Of a DNA stretch of 64,000 nt, positions 45,736 to 55,436 are shown one piece after another. Each line of letters opens with the position of its first letter. The stretch's first letter is position 1. Under the pieces are notes generated by a model. The model saw nothing but the letters and a program-made list of their open reading frames with translations, was not told where the DNA came from and searched no databases. Origin of the DNA: an uncultured Clostridia bacterium (GTDB taxonomy: Bacteria > Bacillota > Clostridia > Lachnospirales > CAG-274). The DNA lies in the NCBI GenBank assembly GCA_947624015.1, contig CANQIA010000001.1:1-64000 (forward strand), read 5' to 3'. Both the position numbers and the translations under genes were made by a program.

Positions 45736-47103
45736 ATGCTGAAAGTAAATCTGTCCGATACCATAGCAGCCATATCCACAGCCACAGGCAGCGGCGGTAT
45801 AGGCATAGTGCGTATAAGCGGCAGCCAAGCAATAGAGCTTGCGGACAGTCTGTTCGTATCTCCTTCGGGCAAAAGGCTTAAAGAGAGCAGGAGCCACATG
45901 ATACACTACGGGAATATAGTCTGTGATGATAAGATAATAGACGAGGTGCTTGTAACTGTAATGAAGGCGCCAAATACCTATACAAGAGAGGATGTAGTGG
46001 AGATAAATACCCACGGAGGCTTCAGAGCCGTTACGGCTGTGTTGGATGCGGTCATTAAAAAAGGAGCAAGGCTTGCCGAACCGGGAGAGTTTACAAAGAG
46101 AGCCTTTCTGAACGGCAGGATAGATCTGACTCAGGCGGAGGCTGTAGCGGACATTATAAATGCAAAGACGGATAAAAGCAGAGATATAGCCATAGCAAGA
46201 CTTAAGGGCAGCCTTTCTGCCGAAATAAAGGACATAAGAGAAAATATACTTACAATGCTTGCCAATATAGAGGCTGCCATAGCCTATCCCGAGCATGACG
46301 ATGAGACCATGACCCGTTCAATGATAGAAAAAGGAACAAGAGAGGCTTTGGAAAAGGTGGACAGGCTCATAGCCACAGCGGATATGGGCAGGATATACCG
46401 AGAGGGCATAAAGACAGTTATACTGGGCAAGCCCAATGTAGGCAAGTCTTCTCTTCTTAATGCTCTTTTGGAAGAGGACAGAGCCATTGTTACGGATATC
46501 CCCGGTACAACAAGGGATGTGGTATCGGAGTTTATAAATGTGGGAGGTATCCCCCTTAACATAATAGATACTGCAGGTATAAGAGATACGGATAATGTTA
46601 TAGAAAAAATAGGCGTTGAAAGATCCCGCTCTCTTGCCCGTGAAGCCGATCTTATACTTCTTATGTTTGACGGAAGCAGTCGGCTTAGCAGCGAGGACAG
46701 AGAGCTTATGAGCCTTACAAAAGGGAAAAGGACAATAGTTCTCATAAACAAGCTGGATCTGGAACAAAAGCTGGATTTAAGGGATATGGACGCCATAGGC
46801 ATATCCGTAAAAAACAATGTGGGCATATACCGCCTATATGATAAAATAAAGGAAATGTTTGGAGCAGGCGATATTGAAAACAGCAACGAGGCTCTTATTT
46901 CGGGAGAAAGAAATAAGGCAAGCCTTCACAAGGCAAAGCAGAGCCTTGAAAACGTTATTGAGACCCTTGAAGGCTCTATGCCTGAGGACTTTGTTTCAAT
47001 GGATCTTACGGCAGCCTATGAGGCTCTCGGAGAGATAACAGGCGAAACTCTTGAAGAGGATATTATAGATAAAATATTCAGTGAATTCTGCTTGGGTAAA
47101 TAA
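45736..47103 (+). CDS. mnmE: tRNA modification GTPase MnmE
   Basis: A 455-aa enzyme that, with MnmG, adds carboxymethylaminomethyl to U34 of tRNAs. The N-terminal folate-binding domain starts DTIAAISTATGSGGIGIVRI. The G domain has GKPNVGKSSLLNAL (about residues 228-241), DIPGTTRD and INKLD. The C-terminus ends EFCLGK, the required C-x-G-K. AAAGGAGG precedes the ATG. mnmG follows 41 bp downstream. Confidence 0.97.
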   Translation: MLKVNLSDTIAAISTATGSGGIGIVRISGSQAIELADSLFVSPSGKRLKESRSHMIHYGNIVCDDKIIDEVLVTVMKAPNTYTREDVVEINTHGGFRAVTAVLDAVIKKGARLAEPGEFTKRAFLNGRIDLTQAEAVADIINAKTDKSRDIAIARLKGSLSAEIKDIRENILTMLANIEAAIAYPEHDDETMTRSMIEKGTREALEKVDRLIATADMGRIYREGIKTVILGKPNVGKSSLLNALLEEDRAIVTDIPGTTRDVVSEFINVGGIPLNIIDTAGIRDTDNVIEKIGVERSRSLAREADLILLMFDGSSRLSSEDRELMSLTKGKRTIVLINKLDLEQKLDLRDMDAIGISVKNNVGIYRLYDKIKEMFGAGDIENSNEALISGERNKASLHKAKQSLENVIETLEGSMPEDFVSMDLTAAYEALGEITGETLEEDIIDKIFSEFCLGK

Positions 47104-47144
47104 TACAATGCTTTGCGTTGATATACTCGGTGTGAGGTGATGGT

Positions 47145-49025
47145 ATGGAAAAGCTGTATATAGCGGATAGTGTGGATATATGTGTGATAGGCGCAGGTCA
47201 TTCGGGCTGCGAAGCGGCTCTTGCGGCAGCCCGTATGGGCTTGAGTACAATACTTTTTGCCATAAATTTGGACAGCATAGCGATGATGCCCTGCAATCCC
47301 AATGTAGGCGGCAGCTCAAAGGGTCATCTTGTTAAAGAAATAGATGCCCTTGGCGGCGAAATGGGAAAAAATATAGACAAGACCTATATTCAGTCCAGAA
47401 TGCTGAATACGGGAAAGGGACCTGCCGTATATTCCCTGAGAGCTCAGGCGGACAAGTCAAAATATCACACGGAAATGAAAAAAACTCTCGAAAACACACA
47501 AAATCTGTCTGTACGCCAAGGGGAGATAGTGGACATAGTAACGGAAAAAGGAAAGGTAACGGGAGTTATTTCGGAAAGCAATGCCCTTTACAAATGCAAA
47601 GCCGTCATAATATGCACAGGCACATATCTTAAGGCAAGGTGTCTTTACGGAGATACCATAATAGAAAGCGGACCCAACGGTCTAAGGCGTGCAAACGGTC
47701 TGAGCGATTGCTTAAAGCGGCTTGGTATAAGGCTTTTCCGATACAAGACAGGCACTCCTGCCAGAGTTGACAAAAGGACGATAGATTTTTCCAAAATGAA
47801 GGAGCAGCCGGGAGATAAGGATATCGTACCCTTTTCCTTTGAGAATAAGCCTGAGGACATAGAAAGGGAGCAGATAAGCTGCTATCTTACCTATACCAAT
47901 GAAAAGACCCACGATATTATCAGAAATAATCTTGACCGCTCTCCTCTTTATTCAGGCGTGATAGAAGGCACGGGTCCCAGATACTGCCCGTCCATAGAGG
48001 ATAAGGTAGTGCGTTTTGCAGACAAGACACGGCATCAGATATTTATAGAGCCTGAAGGCGAGGATACAAATGAAATGTATGTACAGGGCATGAGTTCATC
48101 TCTTCCCGAGGATGTGCAGATCGCAATGTACCGCACATTGCCGGGACTTGAAAATGTCCGCTTTACAAGGACGGCTTATGCCATAGAGTACGACTGTATA
48201 GACGCCAATCAGCTAAAGCTCACATTGGAATTCAAGAATATAAAGGGACTTTTCAGCGCAGGACAGTTCAACGGCACAAGCGGTTATGAGGAAGCTGCGG
48301 CTCAGGGCATAATTGCGGGCATAAATGCCGCCGCCTATTGCAAAGGCGCAGAACCCCTTGTTCTCGACCGTTCCCGGGCATATATCGGCGTGCTTATAGA
48401 CGATATCGTTACCAAGGAGAGCCGTGAGCCGTACAGAATGATGACCTCCAGAGCGGAATACAGGCTCCTTCTAAGGCAGGATAACGCCGATCTGCGCCTT
48501 ACGGATATAGGCTACAGATACGGTCTTATCTCAGAGGAAAGATATGCCCGCTTTTTGGCAAAGAGAGAAGCCATAGAAAAGGAAACGGAAAGAATAAAGA
48601 AAATAAATCTCGGTCCCTCGGAGGAGGTCAACGGCATACTTACAAAATGCGGCACAACGCCTATTTCAACAGGCGTAAATATGACAGATCTTATAAAGCG
48701 CCCCGAAATGGACTATGACAAGCTGGCTCCTCTCGATCCGTTAAGACCTGAGCTTGACCGAGAGGTAAGGGAACAGGTAAATATACAAATAAAGTACGAG
48801 GGATATATCTCAAGGCAGATGAATCAGGTAGAGCAGTTTAAAAAGCTGGAGGATCGCAGGATACCCGAGGATATCGACTATGATAAGGTAAAGGGTCTCC
48901 GCATAGAAGCAACTCAGAAGTTCAAGATCGTTCGCCCTGTGAATATAGGACAGGCAAGCAGGATAAGCGGTGTTTCTCCTGCCGATGTAAATATGCTTTT
49001 GGTTTATATCAATACAAAACAATGA
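47145..49025 (+). CDS. mnmG: tRNA uridine-5-carboxymethylaminomethyl enzyme MnmG
   Basis: A 626-aa FAD-dependent partner of MnmE. The dinucleotide-binding motif is [19 protein letters not shown] (about residues 11-29), the conserved [20 protein letters not shown] follows (about 52-71), and the C-terminal helical domain ends near [29 protein letters not shown] gives the ribosome binding site. The stop overlaps the next start by 4 bp. The usual neighbour rsmG is missing here; nagA follows instead. Confidence 0.97.
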   Translation: MEKLYIADSVDICVIGAGHSGCEAALAAARMGLSTILFAINLDSIAMMPCNPNVGGSSKGHLVKEIDALGGEMGKNIDKTYIQSRMLNTGKGPAVYSLRAQADKSKYHTEMKKTLENTQNLSVRQGEIVDIVTEKGKVTGVISESNALYKCKAVIICTGTYLKARCLYGDTIIESGPNGLRRANGLSDCLKRLGIRLFRYKTGTPARVDKRTIDFSKMKEQPGDKDIVPFSFENKPEDIEREQISCYLTYTNEKTHDIIRNNLDRSPLYSGVIEGTGPRYCPSIEDKVVRFADKTRHQIFIEPEGEDTNEMYVQGMSSSLPEDVQIAMYRTLPGLENVRFTRTAYAIEYDCIDANQLKLTLEFKNIKGLFSAGQFNGTSGYEEAAAQGIIAGINAAAYCKGAEPLVLDRSRAYIGVLIDDIVTKESREPYRMMTSRAEYRLLLRQDNADLRLTDIGYRYGLISEERYARFLAKREAIEKETERIKKINLGPSEEVNGILTKCGTTPISTGVNMTDLIKRPEMDYDKLAPLDPLRPELDREVREQVNIQIKYEGYISRQMNQVEQFKKLEDRRIPEDIDYDKVKGLRIEATQKFKIVRPVNIGQASRISGVSPADVNMLLVYINTKQ

Positions 49026-50050
49026 AATACGAAAATATAGATTATTTAAACAGGAATTACGAATATGTAACAGGGGACATAACTCTTGAAAATGGCATAG
49101 TTACCCATATTGCGGAAAAGGACAGAGCCGAGAGAGGCATACTTCCTCCTTTTGTGGATATACATATCCACGGAGGCTACGGCGTGGATATAATGAGCGC
49201 AGAGCCTGAGGATATAGTCTATCTCAGCAAAAGACTGTATGAGAACCATGTAGGCGCCTATATGCCCACGACCGTTGCCAAGGACTATGACAGCATACTG
49301 TCTGTGGCAAGGAATGTGAGAAAAGCGGCTGATAACAATGAAGGCGCCGAAATCGTGGGCATACACATTGAAGGTCCCTTTATTTCAAGAGAATATAAGG
49401 GCATTATGGAGGAAAAGTATATAGCTCCCTGCCATATGGGGCTTTTCGACAGTCTCAGGGAAATAATGGGCGAGCTTAAGATACGCTTTACCGTTGCTCC
49501 CGAAAGCGAAAATGCGCAGAAATTCTGCGAATATGTGACTCAAGGAGGCGGATATGTTTCAATGGGTCACAGCAAAGGGGACGGTACACAATGCAAAAGT
49601 ATGAAGGGAGCAAGCTCCTATACTCATGTATTCAATGCCATGGCGCCCTTGAGCCACAGGAAGGACAATATTCTGACCTCCGCTCTTACGGACGATCTGT
49701 ATACGGAGCTTATATGCGATCTTGTACACGTTTATCCAAAATGTGTTGAAATACTTGCAAGGCTTAAGGGAGATAAGATAATACTTGTGACCGACGCTCT
49801 CAGCGCCATGGGTCAGAAAAATGTAAGCTTTGAATTCTGCGGCAAGAAAATAACGGCAGGAGAAAACGGCGCAAGAGACAGTGAAGGCAGGCTTGCAGGC
49901 AGTGTGCTGACTATGGAAAGAGCCTTTGAGAACCTTCTGGCATTATCGGATATAAGAACAGCCGTAAAAGCCGCCTGCGAAAATCCCGCAAGGCTTTTGG
50001 GTCTTTACAAATACGGCTGTATAGACATAGGAAAGAAAGTGATCGTATGA
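49022..50050 (+). CDS. nagA: N-acetylglucosamine-6-phosphate deacetylase
   Basis: A 342-aa amidohydrolase that turns GlcNAc-6-P into GlcN-6-P, feeding cell wall or glycolytic use. Motifs are [14 protein letters not shown] (metal ligands, about residues 41-54), [12 protein letters not shown] (metal Glu), [22 protein letters not shown] and [10 protein letters not shown] (catalytic Asp). It is slightly shorter than the usual 380 aa. It overlaps mnmG by 4 bp and the AIR-synthase gene by 4 bp, so the three are translationally coupled. This is an uncommon place for nagA. Confidence 0.93.
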   Translation: MKYENIDYLNRNYEYVTGDITLENGIVTHIAEKDRAERGILPPFVDIHIHGGYGVDIMSAEPEDIVYLSKRLYENHVGAYMPTTVAKDYDSILSVARNVRKAADNNEGAEIVGIHIEGPFISREYKGIMEEKYIAPCHMGLFDSLREIMGELKIRFTVAPESENAQKFCEYVTQGGGYVSMGHSKGDGTQCKSMKGASSYTHVFNAMAPLSHRKDNILTSALTDDLYTELICDLVHVYPKCVEILARLKGDKIILVTDALSAMGQKNVSFEFCGKKITAGENGARDSEGRLAGSVLTMERAFENLLALSDIRTAVKAACENPARLLGLYKYGCIDIGKKVIV

Positions 50051-51027
50051 AAATAGGCAAATTGCCGAATTCTCTTCTCAACAGAATAATAATAGAGCCT
50101 GTAAACGGCAATTCTCCTCAAAGAGAAGAGGTGCTTTTAAAGCCCTCCGTAGGCGAGGATTGCTCAGCCCTTTGTTTCGGCGAATACAACTGTATCATGT
50201 CTACGGATCCCATTACAGGGGCGGTAAAGGATATAGGCAGACTGGCTGTTCATATTAATATAAACGATATTGCCTCTTCGGGCGGCGAGCCTATCGGCAT
50301 TATGCTTACGGCGCTTTTGCCTCCAAGCATAACCGAAGGGGAGATATCCGACATAATAAAAGATATCTATACGGAAGCAGGCAAGCTCAACGTAGCCATA
50401 TTAGGCGGTCATACGGAAATAACCGACGCAGTGACTAAGCCTGTCATAAGCTGCACAGCCGTAGGCAAGTGCAAAAAGCTTATATCCACAGGAGGCTCCC
50501 GTGTAGGCGATCACGTTATTATGACTAAAACGGCAGGGCTTGAAGGCACCGCCATATTTGCAAAGGACAAACATTATATGCTAAAGGGCAAAGTAGAGGA
50601 TGATATATTGAAAAGAGCCGAAGAGTTCGGCAAGAGCCTTTCCGTATTAAAGGAAGGACTTATAGGAGCAAAATACAATGCCCACGCCATGCATGATGTG
50701 ACCGAGGGCGGCATACTGGGCGCCTGCTGGGAATTGGCTGAAAGCGCCGATCTTGGCATAGAGATATACGAGGAAAATATACCCGTAGCCCATGAAACAA
50801 GAGAAATATGCAGAGTATTGGGAGCAGACCCTCTAAGGCTCATTTCAAGCGGCTCTATGCTTATCGTGTGCGAAAGCACAGATATATTGAAGGCTCTTGA
50901 ACGGGAAAATATAAAAGCCACCGTAATAGGCAGAATAACAAAAAAAGACAGATGTATAATAATAAATGGCAGCAGGATACCCTTGACCGAGCCTGACAGC
51001 GACGAGCTGTACAATATAAACAGTTGA
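50047..51027 (+). CDS. AIR synthase-related (PurM/HypE-like) protein
   Basis: A 326-aa PurM-like ATP-binding protein. The N-terminal domain has VGEDCSALCF and the loop AVHININDIASSGGEPIGI (residues about 66-84). LGGHTEITDAVTKPV is similar to the HypE/ThiL/SelD pattern, and VTEGGILGACWELAE marks the C-terminal domain. Compared with HypE it lacks the terminal Cys needed for cyanyl transfer, so it is not the hydrogenase factor. The substrate is unknown. It is the last gene of the mnmE-mnmG-nagA chain. Confidence 0.82.
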   Translation: MKIGKLPNSLLNRIIIEPVNGNSPQREEVLLKPSVGEDCSALCFGEYNCIMSTDPITGAVKDIGRLAVHININDIASSGGEPIGIMLTALLPPSITEGEISDIIKDIYTEAGKLNVAILGGHTEITDAVTKPVISCTAVGKCKKLISTGGSRVGDHVIMTKTAGLEGTAIFAKDKHYMLKGKVEDDILKRAEEFGKSLSVLKEGLIGAKYNAHAMHDVTEGGILGACWELAESADLGIEIYEENIPVAHETREICRVLGADPLRLISSGSMLIVCESTDILKALERENIKATVIGRITKKDRCIIINGSRIPLTEPDSDELYNINS

Positions 51028-51102
51028 AGTACGGAGAAAAATATAGTATAATAGTGTAGATAATTGAAATCTTGAGGACCCTTTTAAAGGAGAATAACGT
51101 AT

Positions 51103-52986
51103 ATGTGCGGTTTTTGCGGTTTTACAGGAAATATTGAAAACAGAGAAGCAGTTATAGAAAAGATGATGGACAGAATAGTACACAGAGGTCCCGACAGCGG
51201 CGGTATGCACAGCGAGGACAGGTTTACATTCGGCTTCAGACGACTTAGCATAATAGGTCTTGAAGACGGTTCTCAGCCTATATACAACGAGGACAAGTCT
51301 GTGGTAATAGTATTCAACGGCGAGATATATAATTATAAGGAGCTGAAGAAGGAGCTTATTGAGAGAGGACACGTTTTTTACACTCATGCGGACACAGAGG
51401 TAATAGTTCATCTCTATGAGGAAAAGGGTACCGAGCTTCTTAACGATCTGAGAGGTATGTTTGCCTTTACCATATATGACAAGAACAAGGATATGCTTTT
51501 CGGCGCAAGGGATTTCTTCGGCATAAAGCCCTATTATTACAGCCAAATTGACGGGGAGCTGCTTTTCGGCTCCGAAATAAAGAGCTTTTTGCCCTATCCC
51601 AAGTTCAATAAGGAAGTAAACCCCATTGCTCTTGAGAACTATCTTACGTTCCAGTACTCAGTGCTTGACGAGACCTTCTTTAAAGGCGTTTACAAGCTTA
51701 AGCCCGGTCATTTTCTTACATTCAAGGATGGACAGCTTCATATAGAGAGATACTTCCAGCCTAAATTCGAGCCGGAGCAGGATATAATTGCGGACAGTAA
51801 AAACGGCGTTAAATTACAGGATGCCATACAGAAGGTAGAGGATGTGCTTCTGGATTCCGTAGGAATGCACACGGTAGTCAGCGATGTTGAGGTAGGTTCG
51901 TTCCTTTCAAGCGGCGTAGACTCCAGCTTTGTGGCGGCTACCTTCCGCAGGGGTATGGACAAGACCCACGCCAAGACATTTACAGTAGGCTTTGATTATG
52001 AAAAGTATAATGAGATAGGCTATGCTCAGGCTCTCTCAAAGTATGTTGGCATAGAGAGCAATTCCAAGATAATATCTACCGACGAGTACTGGGCAAGCTT
52101 GCCCAAGGTACAGTACCATATGGACGAGCCTCTTGCGGATCCTTCGGCAGTTGCTCTTTACTTTGTGAGCAAGCTGGCAAGGGAAAAGGTAAAGGTGGCT
52201 CTTTCGGGAGAGGGAGCAGACGAATTTTTCGGCGGCTACAATATTTACGAAGAGCCTATGGCTCTTGCGCCCATGAAAATATTGCCTAAGTCCGTAAGAA
52301 AGTTTCTGGCAAAGACTGTTTCACGCATACCCTTCAATTTCAAGGGCAAGAATTATTTCAGAAGAGCCGCTCTCGACGTAGAGGAACGCTTCTACGGCAA
52401 CGGCAACCAAATGTTCAGCAAGGAGGAGCGAGAGGCTATACTCAAAGCTCCAAGCGGAAAGTACGATCACACCGAGATAACAAAGCCCTATTACGACTTC
52501 TGTGAGGGACTTGACGATGTTACAAAAATGCAGTTTATAGACCTTAATCTGTGGATGGTGGGAGATATACTTCTTAAAGCCGACAAAATGAGTATGGCAA
52601 ATTCCCTTGAAGTACGAGTACCCTTCCTTGACAAGGAAGTATTCAATGTGGCAAGGCGTCTTCCCTCAGATTACAGAGTGAACAGGCGCGCCACAAAGTA
52701 TGCTTTCAGAATGGCAAGCAAGAAATATTTGCCTAACGAGGTGGCAGTCAAGAAAAAGCTGGGCTTCCCTGTGCCTACAAGAGTATGGCTAAGAGAGGAC
52801 AAGTATTACAATATTATAAAAGAAGCCTTTACAAGCCCTACTGCCGAGAAATATTTCAACACCGATAAGATAATGGCATATCTGGACGGGCATAAGGCAG
52901 GCAAGGGAGATTACAGCCGTAAAATATGGACAGTTTATATGTTCCTTGTATGGCATAAGGAATTTTTTGAAAAGGAGGCAGCATAA
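51103..52986 (+). CDS. asnB: Asparagine synthase (glutamine-hydrolysing)
   Basis: A 627-aa two-domain enzyme. The N-terminal class II glutaminase domain has catalytic Cys2 (MCGFCGFTG), RGPDSGGMH and FNGEIYNYKEL. The synthetase domain has the PP-loop SSGVDSSFVAATFRRG (about residues 268-283) and LSGEGADEFFGGYNIY. It makes Asn from Asp and Gln; some clostridial paralogues instead amidate cell wall or lipids, which cannot be excluded. AAAGGAG precedes the ATG. Its stop overlaps the HIT start by 1 bp. Confidence 0.93.
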   Translation: MCGFCGFTGNIENREAVIEKMMDRIVHRGPDSGGMHSEDRFTFGFRRLSIIGLEDGSQPIYNEDKSVVIVFNGEIYNYKELKKELIERGHVFYTHADTEVIVHLYEEKGTELLNDLRGMFAFTIYDKNKDMLFGARDFFGIKPYYYSQIDGELLFGSEIKSFLPYPKFNKEVNPIALENYLTFQYSVLDETFFKGVYKLKPGHFLTFKDGQLHIERYFQPKFEPEQDIIADSKNGVKLQDAIQKVEDVLLDSVGMHTVVSDVEVGSFLSSGVDSSFVAATFRRGMDKTHAKTFTVGFDYEKYNEIGYAQALSKYVGIESNSKIISTDEYWASLPKVQYHMDEPLADPSAVALYFVSKLAREKVKVALSGEGADEFFGGYNIYEEPMALAPMKILPKSVRKFLAKTVSRIPFNFKGKNYFRRAALDVEERFYGNGNQMFSKEEREAILKAPSGKYDHTEITKPYYDFCEGLDDVTKMQFIDLNLWMVGDILLKADKMSMANSLEVRVPFLDKEVFNVARRLPSDYRVNRRATKYAFRMASKKYLPNEVAVKKKLGFPVPTRVWLREDKYYNIIKEAFTSPTAEKYFNTDKIMAYLDGHKAGKGDYSRKIWTVYMFLVWHKEFFEKEAA

Positions 52987-53399
52987 TGGATTGCATTTTT
53001 TGTAAAATAGCAAATGGCGACATACCATCGACTACAATATATGAGGACAGCGATTTTAGAGTGATAACCGATATAAACCCGGTCAATTTAGGTCATTGCC
53101 TTATACTTCCCAAGACCCACGCAGGCAATATATACGAGCTTAATGAGGAGCTTACGGGCAAGGCGTTCACATTGGCAAAGAAAATAGCCGCCGCCGTACA
53201 GAAGGCAACGGGCTGCAGCGGAGTAAATATTCTCCAGAACAACGGCGAAGCTGCGGGACAGACGGTTTTCCACTTCCATATCCATATAATACCGAGATTT
53301 AAGGACGATGATATGGTGCTGAGCTTCGGCTCTTTTAAAACAGACAGCGAAAGCATTGCCGCCATGGGCAAAAAAATAACAGAGGTTCTGCATTTATAA
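52986..53399 (+). CDS. HIT family protein
   Basis: A 137-aa histidine-triad nucleotide-binding hydrolase with FHFHIHIIPRF (catalytic H-x-H-x-H, residues about 96-104) and a zinc-like CIFCKIA at the N-terminus, typical of the HinT/Hit branch. Members cleave AMP or nucleoside phosphoramidates. It shares 1 bp with the asnB stop, so it is coupled; the AAGGAGG site lies inside asnB. Confidence 0.93.
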   Translation: MDCIFCKIANGDIPSTTIYEDSDFRVITDINPVNLGHCLILPKTHAGNIYELNEELTGKAFTLAKKIAAAVQKATGCSGVNILQNNGEAAGQTVFHFHIHIIPRFKDDDMVLSFGSFKTDSESIAAMGKKITEVLHL

Positions 53400-53422
53400 G
53401 GATGCAGAGCCTCTGTTTTTTT
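53378..53422 (+). terminator. Terminator of asnB-HIT
   Basis: A 16-bp stem (AACAGAGGTTCTGCAT with ATGCAGAGCCTCTGTT, one G-T pair) is followed by TTTTTTT. Its left arm is inside the last codons of the HIT gene. Confidence 0.92.
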
Positions 53423-53439
53423 GCTTTTTTACTTTATGC

Positions 53440-53976
53440 TCAGGTCTCCAGCCCCTCCAGATACCGTATAAGATTTGCCTCTCCGTCTATATCCACCCCT
53501 TGTTCAAAGAGCTCTTTGTCCTTGTCGCTTAGGGAAGCCAAAGGCGTTGAGGTCATTTCCTTGAGTACGTCGCTGTTTTTATAATATACAGCCACATATC
53601 CGTTATTTTCCTTAAGGGTATAGTGCTGAGAGCTTTCACAGTCCATATTTTTATTGAAAACTATCCTGTCTGCGCTGAATTCAGTCATTTGCCATGTGTC
53701 ATAGGCGTTTTCAACGGTCTCTCTGTCCCAGCCGTACATATAGTATTGAGGCAGAAGCTCTCTTACCTCGGAAAAGCCGTCGTTGTAGTTATACACAAAC
53801 TCCATAACGGTGTTTTCGTTTACTTTTGTTTTGGAGGGCGCCTCGGCTGTAAGCACAGGACTTTCGTATATGGTATTTTTTTCCCCTTCAAGGGTATGGA
53901 CATACCCCAGCCAGCCGCCTAAGGATGCGGCGGCAATACCCATAAGCATTACAAAGCATATTCTGAAAATTTTCAT
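53440..53976 (-). CDS. Membrane-anchored protein with BofC-like C-terminus
   Basis: A 178-aa protein with one N-terminal membrane anchor (FRICFVMLMGIAAASLGGWL, about residues 4-23) and an extracytoplasmic rest. The start at 53976 follows AGAGGTGG. The C-terminal 75 residues (YTLKENNGYVAVYYKNS, LKEMTSTPLASLSDKDKELF, GVDIDGEANLIRYLEGLE) look like the BofC C-terminal domain, a forespore regulator of the SpoIVB-SigK checkpoint. The match is by eye and BofC N-terminal features are absent, so this is only a suggestion. It is monocistronic, convergent to asnB-HIT. Confidence 0.6.
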   Translation of the reverse strand: MKIFRICFVMLMGIAAASLGGWLGYVHTLEGEKNTIYESPVLTAEAPSKTKVNENTVMEFVYNYNDGFSEVRELLPQYYMYGWDRETVENAYDTWQMTEFSADRIVFNKNMDCESSQHYTLKENNGYVAVYYKNSDVLKEMTSTPLASLSDKDKELFEQGVDIDGEANLIRYLEGLET

Positions 53977-54088
53977 ACATACCACCTCTGCATATATTAT
54001 TTCCACAATTTAATAATGTATACAAAACGGTATTATTTTCGGGTAATTACGCATACTTATTTATAAATAAATCTAAGGAGTGAAAATA

Positions 54089-54727
54089 ATGAAAGAAAGT
54101 TATCCATTTGAGCTTATGGCTCTTCCTTACGAATACAACGACCTTGAACCCTATATTGACGAGGAAACGCTGCATTATCATCACGACAAGCATCTTAAAA
54201 CCTATGTTGACAATCTTAATAAGGCGCTTAAGGATCATCCACGTCTTCACAGCATGAACCTTCCCACGCTGATAGTGAATATTGATTCTCTTCCTGCCGA
54301 GATACAGACTGCGGTACGCAATAACGGCGGAGGCGTATTTAATCACAACCTGTATTTTTCAGCCATGAGGAAGCCCAGAGAGGACAACGAGCCCTCGGGG
54401 GAGCTTGCGGAAAAGATATATAAAAAGTTCGGCTCCTATGAGGACTTTAAAAGAGCCGTTACCGATGCCGCAATGGGACAGTTCGGCTCAGGCTACGGCT
54501 GGCTCGTAACGGATAGACACGGCAATGTGGATGTAATGTCCACCCCCAATCAGAATACGCCTATCGGCGTTAATACAATGCCTCTTATCCCTCTTGATAT
54601 ATGGGAGCATGCTTATTATCTGAAGTACAAGAACAAACGCATAGACTATGTGGAGAATTTCTTTAAGCTCATAAACTGGGATTATGTGGAGAGACTGTAC
54701 AAAAACAGAGAAAATTTTTTCAAATAG
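54089..54727 (+). CDS. sodA: Superoxide dismutase (Fe/Mn)
   Basis: A 212-aa enzyme. Metal ligands are visible in TLHYHHDKHLKTYVDNL (first His about residue 29), GGGVFNHNLYF (second His about 80), and PLDIWEHAYYLKYKN (Asp and third His about 170). The C-terminal GYGWLV region is typical. The ATG at 54089 follows AAGGAG by 8 nt; an in-frame GTG three codons earlier overlaps that site and is rejected. Whether Fe or Mn is used is not clear. Its neighbour is ferritin, suggesting oxygen/iron protection. Confidence 0.94.
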   Translation: MKESYPFELMALPYEYNDLEPYIDEETLHYHHDKHLKTYVDNLNKALKDHPRLHSMNLPTLIVNIDSLPAEIQTAVRNNGGGVFNHNLYFSAMRKPREDNEPSGELAEKIYKKFGSYEDFKRAVTDAAMGQFGSGYGWLVTDRHGNVDVMSTPNQNTPIGVNTMPLIPLDIWEHAYYLKYKNKRIDYVENFFKLINWDYVERLYKNRENFFK

Positions 54728-54729
54728 GT

Positions 54730-54758
54730 TTGAAATATAAATAGTTTTATGCTATAAT
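54730..54758 (+). promoter_or_regulatory. Promoter of the ferritin gene
   Basis: TTGAAA, 17 bp, TATAAT lie between sodA and the ferritin gene, so ferritin has its own promoter. Confidence 0.8.
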
Positions 54759-54800
54759 AATTTTCGATAAATAATGAATATCCAAAAGGAGGAAAATAAT

Positions 54801-55313
54801 ATGCTTGATAAAAAGGTACTCAAATTATTGAACGAACAGGTAAACAAGGAATTTTATTCAGCTTATCTCTATCTGGATTTTGCTAATTTCTATTCATCAA
54901 AGGGACTTGACGGTTTTGCAAATTGGTATGAAATACAGGCTATGGAGGAAAGAGATCACGCTATGCTCTTTTACAGATATCTGCACAACAACAATGCCGA
55001 TGTAAAGCTTGAAGCGATTGATAAGCCGGGTATCAAGCTTGATTCGCTTATGGATCCCCTTAAGGAAGGTCTTAAGCATGAGGAATACGTTACAAGCCTT
55101 ATCCACGATATATATGCGGCTGCTCACGAGGCTAAGGACTACAGGACTATGCAGTTTTTAGACTGGTTCGTTAAGGAACAGGGCGAGGAAGAGGTAAATG
55201 CCAACGATATGATAACTAAGATGGAGCTTTTCGGCAGCGACCCCAAGGGTCTTTATATGCTTAACTCAGAGCTTAAGGCAAGAGTATATAGCGCACCGTC
55301 ATTAGTGCTTTGA
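54801..55313 (+). CDS. ftnA: Ferritin (FtnA type)
   Basis: A 170-aa four-helix iron storage protein. The ferroxidase centre is visible as VNKEFYSAYLYLDFANFY (Glu about residue 17), IQAMEERDHAMLFYRYL (E-x-x-H, about 50-53) and WFVKEQGEEEVNAND (Glu/Gln about 127-130). Length and spacing are those of non-haem ferritin. The ATG at 54801 follows AAAAGGAGG; an earlier ATG nine codons upstream lacks a site. Confidence 0.95.
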   Translation: MLDKKVLKLLNEQVNKEFYSAYLYLDFANFYSSKGLDGFANWYEIQAMEERDHAMLFYRYLHNNNADVKLEAIDKPGIKLDSLMDPLKEGLKHEEYVTSLIHDIYAAAHEAKDYRTMQFLDWFVKEQGEEEVNANDMITKMELFGSDPKGLYMLNSELKARVYSAPSLVL

Positions 55314-55436
55314 TCTAATAAAAGGACTTTGATCAACATGACCTCCCCTATAAGGGGAGGTCAAATGTAACTCTGTTTACATTGCCATATTATAAATCAT
55401 ATAACATTCAATAAAATATGCTTTTAACAGTCAGAA

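Noticed and set aside
45672..45881. 69-aa ORF upstream of and overlapping mnmE
   Set aside because: It overlaps the mnmE start in another frame and has no recognisable domain.
50047..51027. Hydrogenase maturation factor HypE
   Set aside because: The C-terminal Cys needed for thiocarbamate formation is absent and no hyp genes are nearby.
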